Below are positions 53,061 through 60,926 of a DNA stretch of 64,000 nucleotides, one piece after another (position 1 is the first letter of the stretch; every line of letters begins with the position of its first letter). Source of the stretch: Streptomyces noursei ATCC 11455 (GTDB lineage Bacteria; Actinomycetota; Actinomycetes; Streptomycetales; Streptomycetaceae); the NCBI RefSeq assembly GCF_001704275.1, contig NZ_CP011533.1:2170001-2234000 (forward strand), given 5' to 3'. Position numbers and translations under genes: made by a program. The notes under the pieces are model-generated. The model saw only the letters and a program-made list of their open reading frames with translations. It did not search any database and was not told the origin of the DNA.

Positions 53061-53659
53061 CCTTTCTCGAACCGGCGGGTACGCAGGGCGCGGACTTTGT
53101 GGCGGTTGCCGCAGTGCTCCATGGAGCACCAGCGGCGGCGGCCGGGGCGCGAGATGTCGACGTAGATGAGGTGGCAGTCCTCGGCCGCGCACGTCCGGAT
53201 GCGGGGGGCGAGGGGGCCGGTGAGGAGGTCCACGGCGTCGCGCGCGACGGTGGCGAGCAGTTGGGTGCCGCTGCCGGTGCCGGCCCAGTGCCGCTTTCCG
53301 TCCGCGCCGATGACGGGAGCCAGCGGTGTATGCGCCGCCGCATCGTTGATCACGTCCAGATCGCCGGGCGTGGGCGGCTCGTGGTGGGTGAGGGCGGCGG
53401 CTGCCCGGAACAGGGCGTTGCGTAGTCGACGCGCGTCGGCCACCTCGCTTTCCGTGATCCGCAGGTCGGGGGTCGGGGTGAGACGTGACTGCTCGGCCCA
53501 GGCGGTCAGGTCGGCGGGCTGGTGCAGTACCTCGTACCGGCTGAGGGGGCCGGGGCCTCCGGTGGGGAGCAGTTCCAGGCACAGGGCGCCGGGGTCGAAC
53601 CGGTAGGCGGCACCGGTGTGGGAGCGCAGTACGAGCCCTCGGTTTGCGACAGCGTCCAT
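53057..53659 (-). CDS. CGNR zinc-finger domain protein, possible regulator
   Basis: A 200-residue protein. Residues 30-130 form the ABATE-type helical domain (SRYEVLHQPADLTAWAEQSRL, ARRLRNALFRAAAALTHHE), and residues 155-190 hold the zinc finger with IRTCAAEDCHLIYVDISR and RRWCSMEHCGNRHK, the CGNR motif with four Cys. CGNR proteins are thought to be transcriptional regulators controlled by a ligand bound in the first domain. Its start lies inside an inverted repeat shared with the divergent VOC gene, which suggests autoregulation and control of that gene. It is coupled to the SRPBCC gene. Confidence 0.83.
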   Translation of the reverse strand: MDAVANRGLVLRSHTGAAYRFDPGALCLELLPTGGPGPLSRYEVLHQPADLTAWAEQSRLTPTPDLRITESEVADARRLRNALFRAAAALTHHEPPTPGDLDVINDAAAHTPLAPVIGADGKRHWAGTGSGTQLLATVARDAVDLLTGPLAPRIRTCAAEDCHLIYVDISRPGRRRWCSMEHCGNRHKVRALRTRRFEKG

Positions 53660-53683
53660 GTAACCAATATAACCAGTTACATG
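53657..53683. promoter_or_regulatory. Operator overlapping two divergent start codons
   Basis: CATGTAAC and GTTACATG are exact inverted repeats separated by 11 AT-rich bases (with CAATATAACC). Each half contains the start codon of one divergent gene (CGNR at 53659, VOC at 53681). The two starts are only 21 bases apart, so promoters must overlap the opposite coding region or the mRNAs are leaderless. Confidence 0.65.
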
Positions 53684-54133
53684 GCTTTGAACTGGAAACT
53701 GGTCATCGACAGCGCGAACGCACCCGCCCTGGCGGACTTCTGGGCCGCGGCCCTGGAGTACGAGGTGGAAGACCCCGGCGCGCTCATCGAGCAGCTGCTG
53801 GCCGCCGGCCACCTCGGCGAGGAAGCAGTCGCCGAGCACCGCGGCCGCAAGATCTTCCGCGGCTACGCAGCCGTCAGACACCCCGAGGACCCGTTCGACC
53901 CCATAAGCGGCATCGGCCGCGGGCGGCGCCTGCTCTTCCAGGACGTCCCCGAAGGCAAGACCGGCAAGAACCGCCTGCACCTGGACGTCCACAGCGAGTC
54001 CGGCGACCTCGACACCCTGGTGACACGGCTGGAGGCCCTGGGCGCGACTCGCATCCGCGAGGTGAACAAGGGGCCAGCCGGACACTGGTGGACCATGCAG
54101 GACCCGGAAGGCAACGAGTTCTGCGTCGCGTGA
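53681..54133 (+). CDS. VOC/glyoxalase-like protein
   Basis: A 150-residue protein of the vicinal-oxygen-chelate superfamily. Two halves: NWKLVIDSANAPALADFWAAAL with the first beta-alpha module, and KNRLHLDVHSESGDLDTLVTRLEALGATRI, ending in WWTMQDPEGNEFCV. The typical metal residues are only partly present (His in HLDVH, Glu in GNEF). In Streptomyces such proteins often bind or inactivate drugs, but many have no metal function. It is divergent from the CGNR gene over an operator. Substrate unknown. Confidence 0.82.
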   Translation: MALNWKLVIDSANAPALADFWAAALEYEVEDPGALIEQLLAAGHLGEEAVAEHRGRKIFRGYAAVRHPEDPFDPISGIGRGRRLLFQDVPEGKTGKNRLHLDVHSESGDLDTLVTRLEALGATRIREVNKGPAGHWWTMQDPEGNEFCVA

Positions 54134-54141
54134 GGACCGCG

Positions 54142-54295
54142 GACCGAGCTGTTCCAGCGGGTGGCGCCAACCGCCGCCCGGGTCTGGGCGAAACTGCACC
54201 GCCTCGTCCTCGACGAGCTGGGTACACGCAGCGACCTTGACTGGTCGCGCTGCGCGATCGACTCGGTGAACAGGCGGGCTCTCAAAGGGGAAACC
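54142..54295 (+). pseudogene. IS5-family transposase remnant
   Basis: About 50 codons related to the transposase at 32.6-33.4 kb: ELFQRVAP, then ARVWAKLHRLVLDELG and DLDWSRCAIDSVNRRALKGE. The segment that should lie between the first two parts is deleted, and the catalytic core after the first Asp is missing. Confidence 0.72.
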
Positions 54296-54379
54296 GACGG
54301 GTCCGCATCCTGTCGACCACTGTTGGTCACGCGGTTTGTCACGCCACAGCCAGACAACAGGAGAACCCCAGACGAACTG

Positions 54380-54470
54380 GGCTCTCTGCTGGTGTCCGAG
54401 GGGTGAGTTGAACCATACGCACATGCCCGTGATGACGGGAGAGCTGCGGCTGGCGTAACCCTGACCGTGT
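54380..54470 (-). other. GMCVWFNS-family repeat, copy B
   Basis: Minus strand reads GQGYASRSSPVITGMCVWFN followed by SPLGH, then diverges from copy A. The internal ATG is at 54424. Compared with copy A, five of the base differences in the shared core are synonymous. No clear start or stop frames a complete gene here. Confidence 0.5.
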
Positions 54471-54534
54471 CGAGAGCCAGAGAGCCAGCAGCTACGAGGG
54501 ACGACGGTGGGGTGTCAGGTCTCCCGGCGCCCGC

Positions 54535-55878
54535 TCAGAACAGTTCCAGGTCCTCGCCGCTGGTGTCCGGGATGACTGGCCGGAACTGGGCAGGGAGGCC
54601 GTCCAGGCGGTCAGGACCTGCCGCTGCGGCCACGGCAGGGGCCGTCTCGGCCAGCCAGGTACGGAACCGCTCGGCGGCTTCGCGGTAGGGGACTTGCGCC
54701 AGGACACGGTGCTCGCCGGAGGGGCAGAAGTCGACGGCGACCGTGAGCAGGCAGGAACGGGGAGCGTTCTGACTGCCTGTCCAGGACACGCGCAGGACAC
54801 CGCAGGGCTTGCGTCCACCGGGGGCGCGGTGGGTCGGGCGCAGCGCTCGGCAGGCTATGTGGGCGGTCCATGCGGCGAGGTGCGGCAGGGGCAGGGTGGT
54901 GCGTGCCCGGCAGCCGGGGCAGCGGTGCCAGTGGCGAAGCCAGTCGTCGGTGTCGGTGTGGAAGAGGCGTGTGTAGCGGTTCGCCACGCGGATGTCGTTG
55001 CTGTACAGGTGGTCGGGGCGTTCCTGTGTGTTGCAGGACTGGCACACGGGGGCGCGAACGTAGCCGTGTTCGTGGCAGTGGTCGAGCACAGTGGCGGGCG
55101 CGGTGCGGCAGACGGCGCACGCCCACCCGGCCACCTTGCGGGAGGTACCGGGCTTCCTGCTGAGCACCGAGTACAGCTGGCCGTCCAGCTCTGCGTTGTA
55201 CGGGCGCAGCGAGGCGGTGGGGTCCGCGGGTCTCGTCGTCTGCCGACCGCCGGCGTCTTTGGCCTGCCGGTGGTGGGAGGGTGGCCCGGCGACGGCTGCG
55301 GTTGCCCGGCTGGTCCGCGCGGCTTGCACCCACTGCGTTTCGGCGTGCTCGGCCGCGTCCAGCAGCCTGACCACAGCGCGCGGCAGCCACCACGTGCGCC
55401 GCGTCCCGTCGCGAGTCTGCTCCACGAGGATCTGTCGCCAGTCGATCCCCGCCAGATGGTAGGGCCGGCCGACTTCACGCCGTACTGCCACCTCGGGGCC
55501 GCCCAGTTCCTCCAGTTCCCCCGTGATGCGCCGGCGCCAACGCAGCGGCGTTTCCTCGTCGCACGCCTGCCTCGATGCCCCACGAAACGGACCGATGCGG
55601 ACCAGGTCCTGCCGATCCATCCCCACCGCGTTCAGTTCCGCGGCCGCCCGGCGCACCCGGGCCTCCGGAACACTCCACTGGCCGCCGCTCGCCCGTGCCG
55701 TCGCCACCACATGGCCGCCGAGCAGGACGTACCCCACCCGGGCACAGGCAGGAGAGCACGTGAATGCCCCAGAAGCCGTCGGCACCGCGCTGTCGACCGT
55801 CAGATCGACCCACAGAGCGTCCGCGGCAACCAGGGTGATCAGGCCGTCCGTGCGACCGGGCATGACACGCTCTGACAT
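54535..55878 (-). CDS. Endonuclease VII-like (HNH) domain protein
   Basis: A 447-residue protein. Residues 240-305 contain a recombination-endonuclease-VII-type motif: GWACAVCRTAPATVLDHCHEHG, then VRAPVCQSCNTQE, with two CxxC pairs that bind zinc and the DH(C)H catalytic segment. The N-terminal 220 residues and the C-terminal 110 are unassigned; both contain Cys pairs (FTCSPACARVG and HRCPGCRART). Phage endonuclease VII resolves branched DNA, but bacterial homologues with this domain may be defence nucleases or domesticated phage genes. It stands alone between an IS remnant and a gene-poor stretch. Confidence 0.65.
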   Translation of the reverse strand: MSERVMPGRTDGLITLVAADALWVDLTVDSAVPTASGAFTCSPACARVGYVLLGGHVVATARASGGQWSVPEARVRRAAAELNAVGMDRQDLVRIGPFRGASRQACDEETPLRWRRRITGELEELGGPEVAVRREVGRPYHLAGIDWRQILVEQTRDGTRRTWWLPRAVVRLLDAAEHAETQWVQAARTSRATAAVAGPPSHHRQAKDAGGRQTTRPADPTASLRPYNAELDGQLYSVLSRKPGTSRKVAGWACAVCRTAPATVLDHCHEHGYVRAPVCQSCNTQERPDHLYSNDIRVANRYTRLFHTDTDDWLRHWHRCPGCRARTTLPLPHLAAWTAHIACRALRPTHRAPGGRKPCGVLRVSWTGSQNAPRSCLLTVAVDFCPSGEHRVLAQVPYREAAERFRTWLAETAPAVAAAAGPDRLDGLPAQFRPVIPDTSGEDLELF

Positions 55879-56479
55879 ACCGACAGGCTAGCGGCCTGCA
55901 AGGCGGCAACGGGTGCCAAGCGCCTCGGTCCAGCCGGGCCACCGCCCGCAACTACTCCTTGTTCCTGAGAAGTTGGTTCGTCACCGCCAGGCTCATGAGG
56001 CAGCCGGTCTCGGAACGGCTCGACGCCCTGCCCAACCGTGGCTGGGGGCCGGGTGGGACCATCCCCGCAGATGCGGGGCAGTTGCATCTCCCGGATCAGT
56101 ACCGCCGAGCGGTCGTGTTCCGTCTCGGCACGGCGGCGCGCAGGTGGTCCACGATCGACCGGGGCAGCGAGCGTGTCCGGCTGCTCAACACGGTCAGCGG
56201 GATATTCGGATTCTCTGCGTTCCACGCTGTGCGTACCTCGGTGGCAGTCTTCGCGTCCTGGTCGTCGGGGTGTACGGGCCCGCAGGCATGCGGACTGACT
56301 CGTCCACCACCCGGGAACCTCCCCTCCGATCTGCCGCCGCCGACCCAGGCACGTCGCGCCGTGGGCACGGCCGGGACGGCATGCGTGATCCATGTCACTT
56401 GTCGGGGGTGCATAGCAGGGCAGGGGCCAGTGCCTTTATTGAGAGTGCAGGGGCGTGTTGAGGTGAGGGGGTGACGCTG
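55879..56479. other. Gene-poor stretch of about 600 bp
   Basis: Several frames are open on both strands, but none has convincing codon use or a recognisable motif. A single GGACCATCCCCGCAGATGCG with GGG following, at about 56057, resembles one type I-E CRISPR repeat but has no second unit. The last 60 bases hold the promoter and leader of the sigma-factor gene. Confidence 0.4.
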
Positions 56480-56983
56480 ATGGGGCAGTTGCGGGCCGAT
56501 GAGTTCGACCGGTTCGTGGCGGCTCGGTGGTCGGCGTTGCTTCACCTGGCGCGGCTGTTCACCGGTGGAGACCGGCACCGGGCCGAGGATCTGCTGCAGG
56601 AAGCGCTCGTCAAACTGTGGTTTGCCTGGCCAAAGGTGGCCAGGGAGGCGCCCGAGGCGTACGTGCGCAGGGTCCTGGCCCGTGCTGCGGCTCGCTCGGC
56701 ACGGCGTCGCTGGTGGGGCGAGCACCCTGTGGACCAGCTGCCCGACCCGCCCGAGGTGGCAGACGAGACCGCTGCCGTGGACGAACAGACCCGGTTGGAG
56801 GCCGTGTTGGCGTTGCTGCCGGCGCGGCAGCGGGCTGCGGTGGTGCTGCGCTACTACCAGGACCTGCCCGAGCGGGATGTCGCGGAGGCGCTGGGCTGTC
56901 CGGTGGGTACCGCCCGTTCTCTGACGACCCGCGGCGTTGCACGGTTGCGTCAGCTTCTGGCTGAGACAGAGCCGGTGGAGTGA
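56480..56983 (+). CDS. SigE-type ECF sigma factor (sigma-70 family)
   Basis: A 167-residue ECF sigma factor. Region 2 at residues 5-70 includes FDRFVAARWSALLHLARLF and HRAEDLLQEALVKLWFAW (DNA melting); region 4 at 105-160 has LLPARQRAAVVLRYYQDLPE and EALGCPVGTARSLTTRGVARLR (-35 recognition). These are typical of the SigE-family group of Streptomyces small sigma factors. The ATG at 56480 was chosen because of GAGGGGG upstream; a GTG at 56471 is possible. The next gene, 10 bases downstream, encodes a membrane protein that could be its anti-sigma factor. Confidence 0.88.
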   Translation: MGQLRADEFDRFVAARWSALLHLARLFTGGDRHRAEDLLQEALVKLWFAWPKVAREAPEAYVRRVLARAAARSARRRWWGEHPVDQLPDPPEVADETAAVDEQTRLEAVLALLPARQRAAVVLRYYQDLPERDVAEALGCPVGTARSLTTRGVARLRQLLAETEPVE

Positions 56984-56993
56984 AGAGGGAGCT

Positions 56994-57467
56994 ATGGACC
57001 ACTTCGAGCAGGAGCTGGCGCGGATGATGCGCGACAGCCAGGAGGACACGCTCTATGAGGACCGGCACCGAGACCGACTGCACGCCGGCGTTCGCGCACG
57101 CCGGCGGGCTCGAGCGGCCTGGACGGCCACCGGATCCGTACTGACCGTTGCGGGGCTCGGAGTCGGACTGATGGTGCTGCCAAGCTCGTTCGCTCAGGAC
57201 GGCCCCACCGGCCCTCAGCGCCGCCCCGGCACCCCCGCGGAGTCGGTCCCGATGCCGTCGACGCCCCGCCCCGTGCCCGGTGCCACGAAGGCGCCGATGC
57301 CGACCTGCACGTCAACCACCCGGCCGGTGCCGATGCCGTATCACCCCTCGCCACCCGAGCCTTCGATGCCCACCCGCACATCCCCCCTCAAGCCGGTTCC
57401 GATGCCGAGCTGCGCCTCAACTGCCGGTCCGGTTCCGACGCGGACACAAACCGCGACCGCCAGGTAG
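56994..57467 (+). CDS. Membrane protein, candidate anti-sigma factor
   Basis: A 157-residue protein starting 10 bases after the sigma gene. The first 45 residues are charged and cytoplasmic (MDHFEQELARMMRDSQED, RARRRARAAW), residues 44-62 form one membrane segment (GSVLTVAGLGVGLMVLPSS), and the rest is a Pro/Thr/Ser-rich extracytoplasmic tail with repeats of the type RPVPMP. This one-pass organisation beside an ECF gene fits an anti-sigma factor, although no zinc-binding HxxxCxxC motif is present. Confidence 0.65.
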   Translation: MDHFEQELARMMRDSQEDTLYEDRHRDRLHAGVRARRRARAAWTATGSVLTVAGLGVGLMVLPSSFAQDGPTGPQRRPGTPAESVPMPSTPRPVPGATKAPMPTCTSTTRPVPMPYHPSPPEPSMPTRTSPLKPVPMPSCASTAGPVPTRTQTATAR

Positions 57468-57685
57468 CGCCCTGGCCGCATTCAAGCGGTCCCGACGGGT
57501 GTGTACGGAAGCCCAGTGTCCGTACACCCGGGTGAGAGGGAGAAGGCGACTTCGTCTGCGCGCGCACCGCACCCTGGGCAACCAAGTCGGCCACGGGGTC
57601 CGCCCAGTACAGCCGCTACGTATTCGTCGATCCTCAAGACCGTCGCCTCCCGGCCCTGAAAGTGGCGGGAGGCGCAGGAGGCACC

Positions 57686-58993
57686 GTGCTCACCGCGTTC
57701 GCCCGAGCGTTCAAGACGCCCGACCTGCGCAAGAAGCTGCTGTTCACATTGGGCATCATCGTGCTCTACCGGATCGGAGTGCACATCCCGGTCCCAGGGG
57801 TGAACTACGCGAACGTCGAGTTCTGCCTGGCTCGGACCCACGCCAACAGCGGGTTGTTCGGCCTGGTGAACATGTTCAGCGGTGGTGCGCTGCTGCAGAT
57901 CACGATCTTCGCGCTGGGGATCATGCCGTACATCACGGCGAGCATCATCCTCCAGCTGCTGACCGTGGTGATCCCGCGACTGGAGGCCCTCAAGAAGGAG
58001 GGGCAGTCCGGGCAGGCGAAGATCACCCAGTACACCCGCTATCTGACCGTGGCGCTCGCCGTCCTTGAGGGCACCGCCCTGGTAACCGCCGCACGCGCCG
58101 GTTCGCTCTTCCAGGGCTGCACGCGCCTGATCGTGCCCGACGGCTCGGTCCTCACCACCATCACGATGGTGATCACGATGACTGCCGGCACCTGCCTGAC
58201 CATGTGGCTCGGTGAGTTGGTCACCGAACGCGGCATCGGCAACGGCATGTCGATCCTGATGTTCATCTCGATCGCCGCCCGCTTCCCGAGCGCACTGTGG
58301 CAGGTCAAGCTGCAGGGCAAGCTCGCCGACGGCTGGATCGAGTTCTTCGCGGTGATCCTGGTGACCCTGGCGATGGTCGCCCTGGTGGTCTTCGTCGAGC
58401 AGGCACAGCGGCGCATCCCGGTGCAGTACGCGAAGCGCATGATCGGGCGCCGTTCCTACGGCGGTACGTCCACCTACATCCCGCTCAAGGTGAACCAGGC
58501 AGGTGTGATTCCCGTCATCTTCGCGTCGTCGCTACTCTCCATCCCGGCGCTCATCGCACAGTTCAGCGGATCGAAGGCGGCATGGGCGACCTGGATCGCC
58601 ACCAACTTCACCAAGGGAGACCGTCCCGTTTACCTCGCCGCGTACGTCTTGTTGATCGTGTTCTTCGCCTTCTTCTACGTGTCCATCAGCTTCAACCCCG
58701 AAGAAGTCGCCGACAACATGAAAAAGCACGGTGGCTTCATCCCGGGCATCCGGGCTGGTCGCCCGACGGCCGAGTACCTCAGCTACGTGCTCAACCGGAT
58801 CACGTGGCCGGGCTCGCTGTACCTGGGACTGATCGCACTCGTACCAACAATGGAGTTGGTGCTGTTCAACGCGAACCAGAACTTCCCGTTCGGCGGGACG
58901 AGCATCCTCATCATCGTGAGTGTGGGCCTGGAGACCGTGAAGCAGATCGAGAGCCAGCTCCAGCAGCGCAACTACGAAGGGTTCCTCCGCTGA
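57686..58993 (+). CDS. secY: Second SecY (preprotein translocase subunit)
   Basis: A 435-residue SecY with ten membrane segments, started at GTG after GCAGGAGGCACC. It is nearly full-family in sequence: LRKKLLFTLGIIVLYRIGVHIPVPGV at the start, GGALLQITIFALGIMPYITAS, FVEQAQRRIPVQYAKRMIGR and the C-terminal QQRNYEGFLR. SecY forms the Sec channel. Streptomyces normally has secY in the ribosomal spc operon before adk; here there are no ribosomal genes, so this is a second copy. It is followed by a decayed adk start, which shows that a secY-adk piece was duplicated. Conservation suggests it is functional. Confidence 0.9.
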   Translation: MLTAFARAFKTPDLRKKLLFTLGIIVLYRIGVHIPVPGVNYANVEFCLARTHANSGLFGLVNMFSGGALLQITIFALGIMPYITASIILQLLTVVIPRLEALKKEGQSGQAKITQYTRYLTVALAVLEGTALVTAARAGSLFQGCTRLIVPDGSVLTTITMVITMTAGTCLTMWLGELVTERGIGNGMSILMFISIAARFPSALWQVKLQGKLADGWIEFFAVILVTLAMVALVVFVEQAQRRIPVQYAKRMIGRRSYGGTSTYIPLKVNQAGVIPVIFASSLLSIPALIAQFSGSKAAWATWIATNFTKGDRPVYLAAYVLLIVFFAFFYVSISFNPEEVADNMKKHGGFIPGIRAGRPTAEYLSYVLNRITWPGSLYLGLIALVPTMELVLFNANQNFPFGGTSILIIVSVGLETVKQIESQLQQRNYEGFLR

Positions 58994-59095
58994 TGCGCAT
59001 CGCCCTCGTCGGTCCCCCGGGGGGCCGACGAGGGTACCCAGGCCGCGCACCTCGTCAACAACCTCGCGATCTCAGAGGTTCGTCCCCGCCCTGAA
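58993..59095 (+). pseudogene. Adenylate kinase remnant behind secY
   Basis: The ATG overlaps the secY stop by one base. The first codons read MRIALVGPPG, as in Adk, but the P-loop GAGKGT is replaced by GGRRGY. In another frame, EGTQAAHLVNNLAIS follows, the normal Adk continuation. The gene has thus suffered a small deletion or frameshift and stops after about 100 bases. Confidence 0.75.
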
Positions 59096-59149
59096 GAAGG
59101 TGCGCATCCGCCTGCCCGTCGGCCGTCCCCGCGCCCGGCCCGCTGCCGT

Positions 59150-59262
59150 GGCCGGAGCACTCCACATCCCGCCGACAGCGAGGTCCGAGTTGAACCATAC
59201 GCACATGCCGGTGCTGCGGAACGAACTGCAACTGCCGTAGCTGTCGGTCCGCGCTCTGGGCA
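59150..59262 (-). other. GMCVWFNS-family repeat, copy C
   Basis: Minus strand reads SYGSCSSFRSTGMCVWFNSD, then LAVGG, with the internal ATG at 59206. It is the most divergent of the four copies and lacks the PLGH continuation. Confidence 0.45.
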
Positions 59263-60054
59263 GGGCGCGATACAGATGGGAACGGGTATGGCGTGCGGCG
59301 CTCTGGATCCACGGTCACTGTGGAGGGAACGTAAGACCTCTCGTAGCCACTGAATGGGGTCCATGTCCTGGGCGGTAGCCGCAATCAAGGGCTGGACGCG
59401 CCGCGCCCGTGGTGACCAACGGAGATTCGCTCGCCGTGCCCCTGTCGGCAGGGCTGCCGACGACGCGCGGCGGCTGATATGGCGATCGCGCTTCTTTAGA
59501 CCGTGTCCTATGTGGTGAGGTGGATCAGTCTTGCGTTCTGACCGCTTCGGCGCGCCCTGCCGTTCCCATCACGCTGAAGATCCTCACCCGTGAATACCGC
59601 CACACGCGACGCCTGAGTCCCTCCTGTTTCTGACATTGATGCGGGTGAACCAGGCCAGCAGGGCGAAACGCACTAACAAATCGTCCGGTAGGTCCCCGCT
59701 CCAGGGCAGCTCTGCCACAGCAACATGCCGAAGCCGGCGACACTGGGGAATTCCCGGATCACGAGTCGTCCCTCACCGCGAGCGGATCTCCCTCTTCCCA
59801 TGTTCCCGCGCCCCCGCCCAGAACTCGAACCGATCGCTCGCAATTGCAGTTCGCCCCGCATCAGCGGAATGTGTGTAAGGTTCAAGTCCCCCCTCGGACA
59901 CACCTGCCGCACAAGGTGCTCGCTTCGCGGGCATGCACAACTGGCACCCGCCTCGGGCTTCGGCCCGGGAGCGGGTGTTTGTTGCTTCAGCCCTCTCCCC
60001 CTCTTTCCCCTTGGGGCTGTAGAGGTTGATCACAGTCAACCGATAGTGGTCTTG
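59263..60054. other. Gene-poor stretch with repeat copy D
   Basis: About 790 bases without a supported gene. At 59840-60000 the plus strand matches copy A of the GMCVWFNS repeat for about 140 bases, reading ISGMCVRFKSPLGHTCRTRC; the internal ATG is at 59870. The same downstream hairpin is present and more perfect (CACCCGC...GCGGGTG around GGGC-TTCG-GCCC). The usual stop codon after RGHA is changed, so this copy may be decayed. Confidence 0.45.
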
Positions 60055-60778
60055 AGGGAGTAAGGGCCGACGCGGACTTCTGGCCCACGTTCGGTACACC
60101 GCTGTGCAAAGGCGGCGGTCCGAGCGATCCGCGCTACAGCGATGGATATCTCAAGGCCGCGGCGTTGGAGCGGCTCGCCGTCATATCCGGGCGTCCGGCC
60201 GCCCACGTGCAGTTTGTGCTGCCGAACCTACACCCCCACAGGCTGCTCCCGGCGGAGGGCGGGCTGGTGTGGGACTGGCCCTGGGATACGGCCGGCTGCT
60301 TTCTGGTGCGGGTATGCGAGCTGTGCGCCCGCGCCAAGGGCACCAGCCTGAACGCGTACCTGGCCAGTGATGCGACCTGGCAGGTCTGTGCCCGGCACGG
60401 CTGCTGGCTGGACAACCGCCGCGAGCCGGGGACCGCCGCCATTCCCCTGGCCGCAGTGCCCAAGGTCGTCAGCGCTCACCGGCAGCGGCTGTTGCTGGAG
60501 AGGCGTCTGGGCGCAGGGGGCCGTGCGATGTTCGCCGATGCCTACGCCATTCCTCGTGCTGGTGGAACATCCCCGCCCTCAACCCGCCGATATGGCCGGC
60601 CCGCAGACGCACACTGGGACGTGCCTGGCACGACGAACTGCGTGCGGCGCCGTTGGTGTTCTATCCCGAGGCAGTCCGTCTCGCGCAGACGCTCGCTGCG
60701 CGAGAGCGGCAGCGTCTGCGCCATACCCTGACCCGGGGCGAGGACCGGGCCTGGAGACCCACACGTCATCCCCGATAG
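60055..60778 (+). pseudogene. TniQ-like gene remnant with frameshift
   Basis: A protein-like frame without start codon reads RYSDGYLKAAALERLAVISG, then NLHPHRLLPAEGG, VCELCARAKGTS and WQVCARHGCWLDN. The CxxC and CxxH pairs, followed by Leu-rich helices, recall TniQ/TnsD-type target-selection proteins or related zinc-finger proteins of Streptomyces. Near 60558 the reading frame shifts: VLWWNIPALNPPIWPARRRT and LVFYPEAVRLAQTLAARE continue in another frame to a stop near 60778. The 5' end is also missing. It is most likely a dead piece of a mobile element. Confidence 0.42.
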
Positions 60779-60853
60779 CACCCCGAGGAGACCGATAGGA
60801 CTCGGACGCGCGCCCGACATACTTCGAGATCATTCAGGCCAGCTCTGTGGGGA

Positions 60854-60881
60854 TGGGCGGACCTTTCCAAAGGTCCGCCCA
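60854..60881. terminator. 12-bp stem terminator
   Basis: TGGGCGGACCTT and its exact complement around loop TCCA, 45 bases after the stop of the sugar methyltransferase gene. Confidence 0.8.
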
Positions 60882-60926
60882 CGGAGATTCGGCTTGCAAT
60901 CCGAGTATTTCTCCGGACCGGCTCCC

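Noticed and set aside
56057..56080. Single sequence like a type I-E CRISPR repeat (CCATCCCCGCAGATGCGGGG)
   Set aside because: Only one unit is present; no second repeat at the expected spacing and no cas genes nearby.
59500..59530. GACCGTGTCCTATGTGGTGAG, similar to ends of some Streptomyces IS elements
   Set aside because: No matching second end and no transposase nearby, so it cannot be supported as an element.
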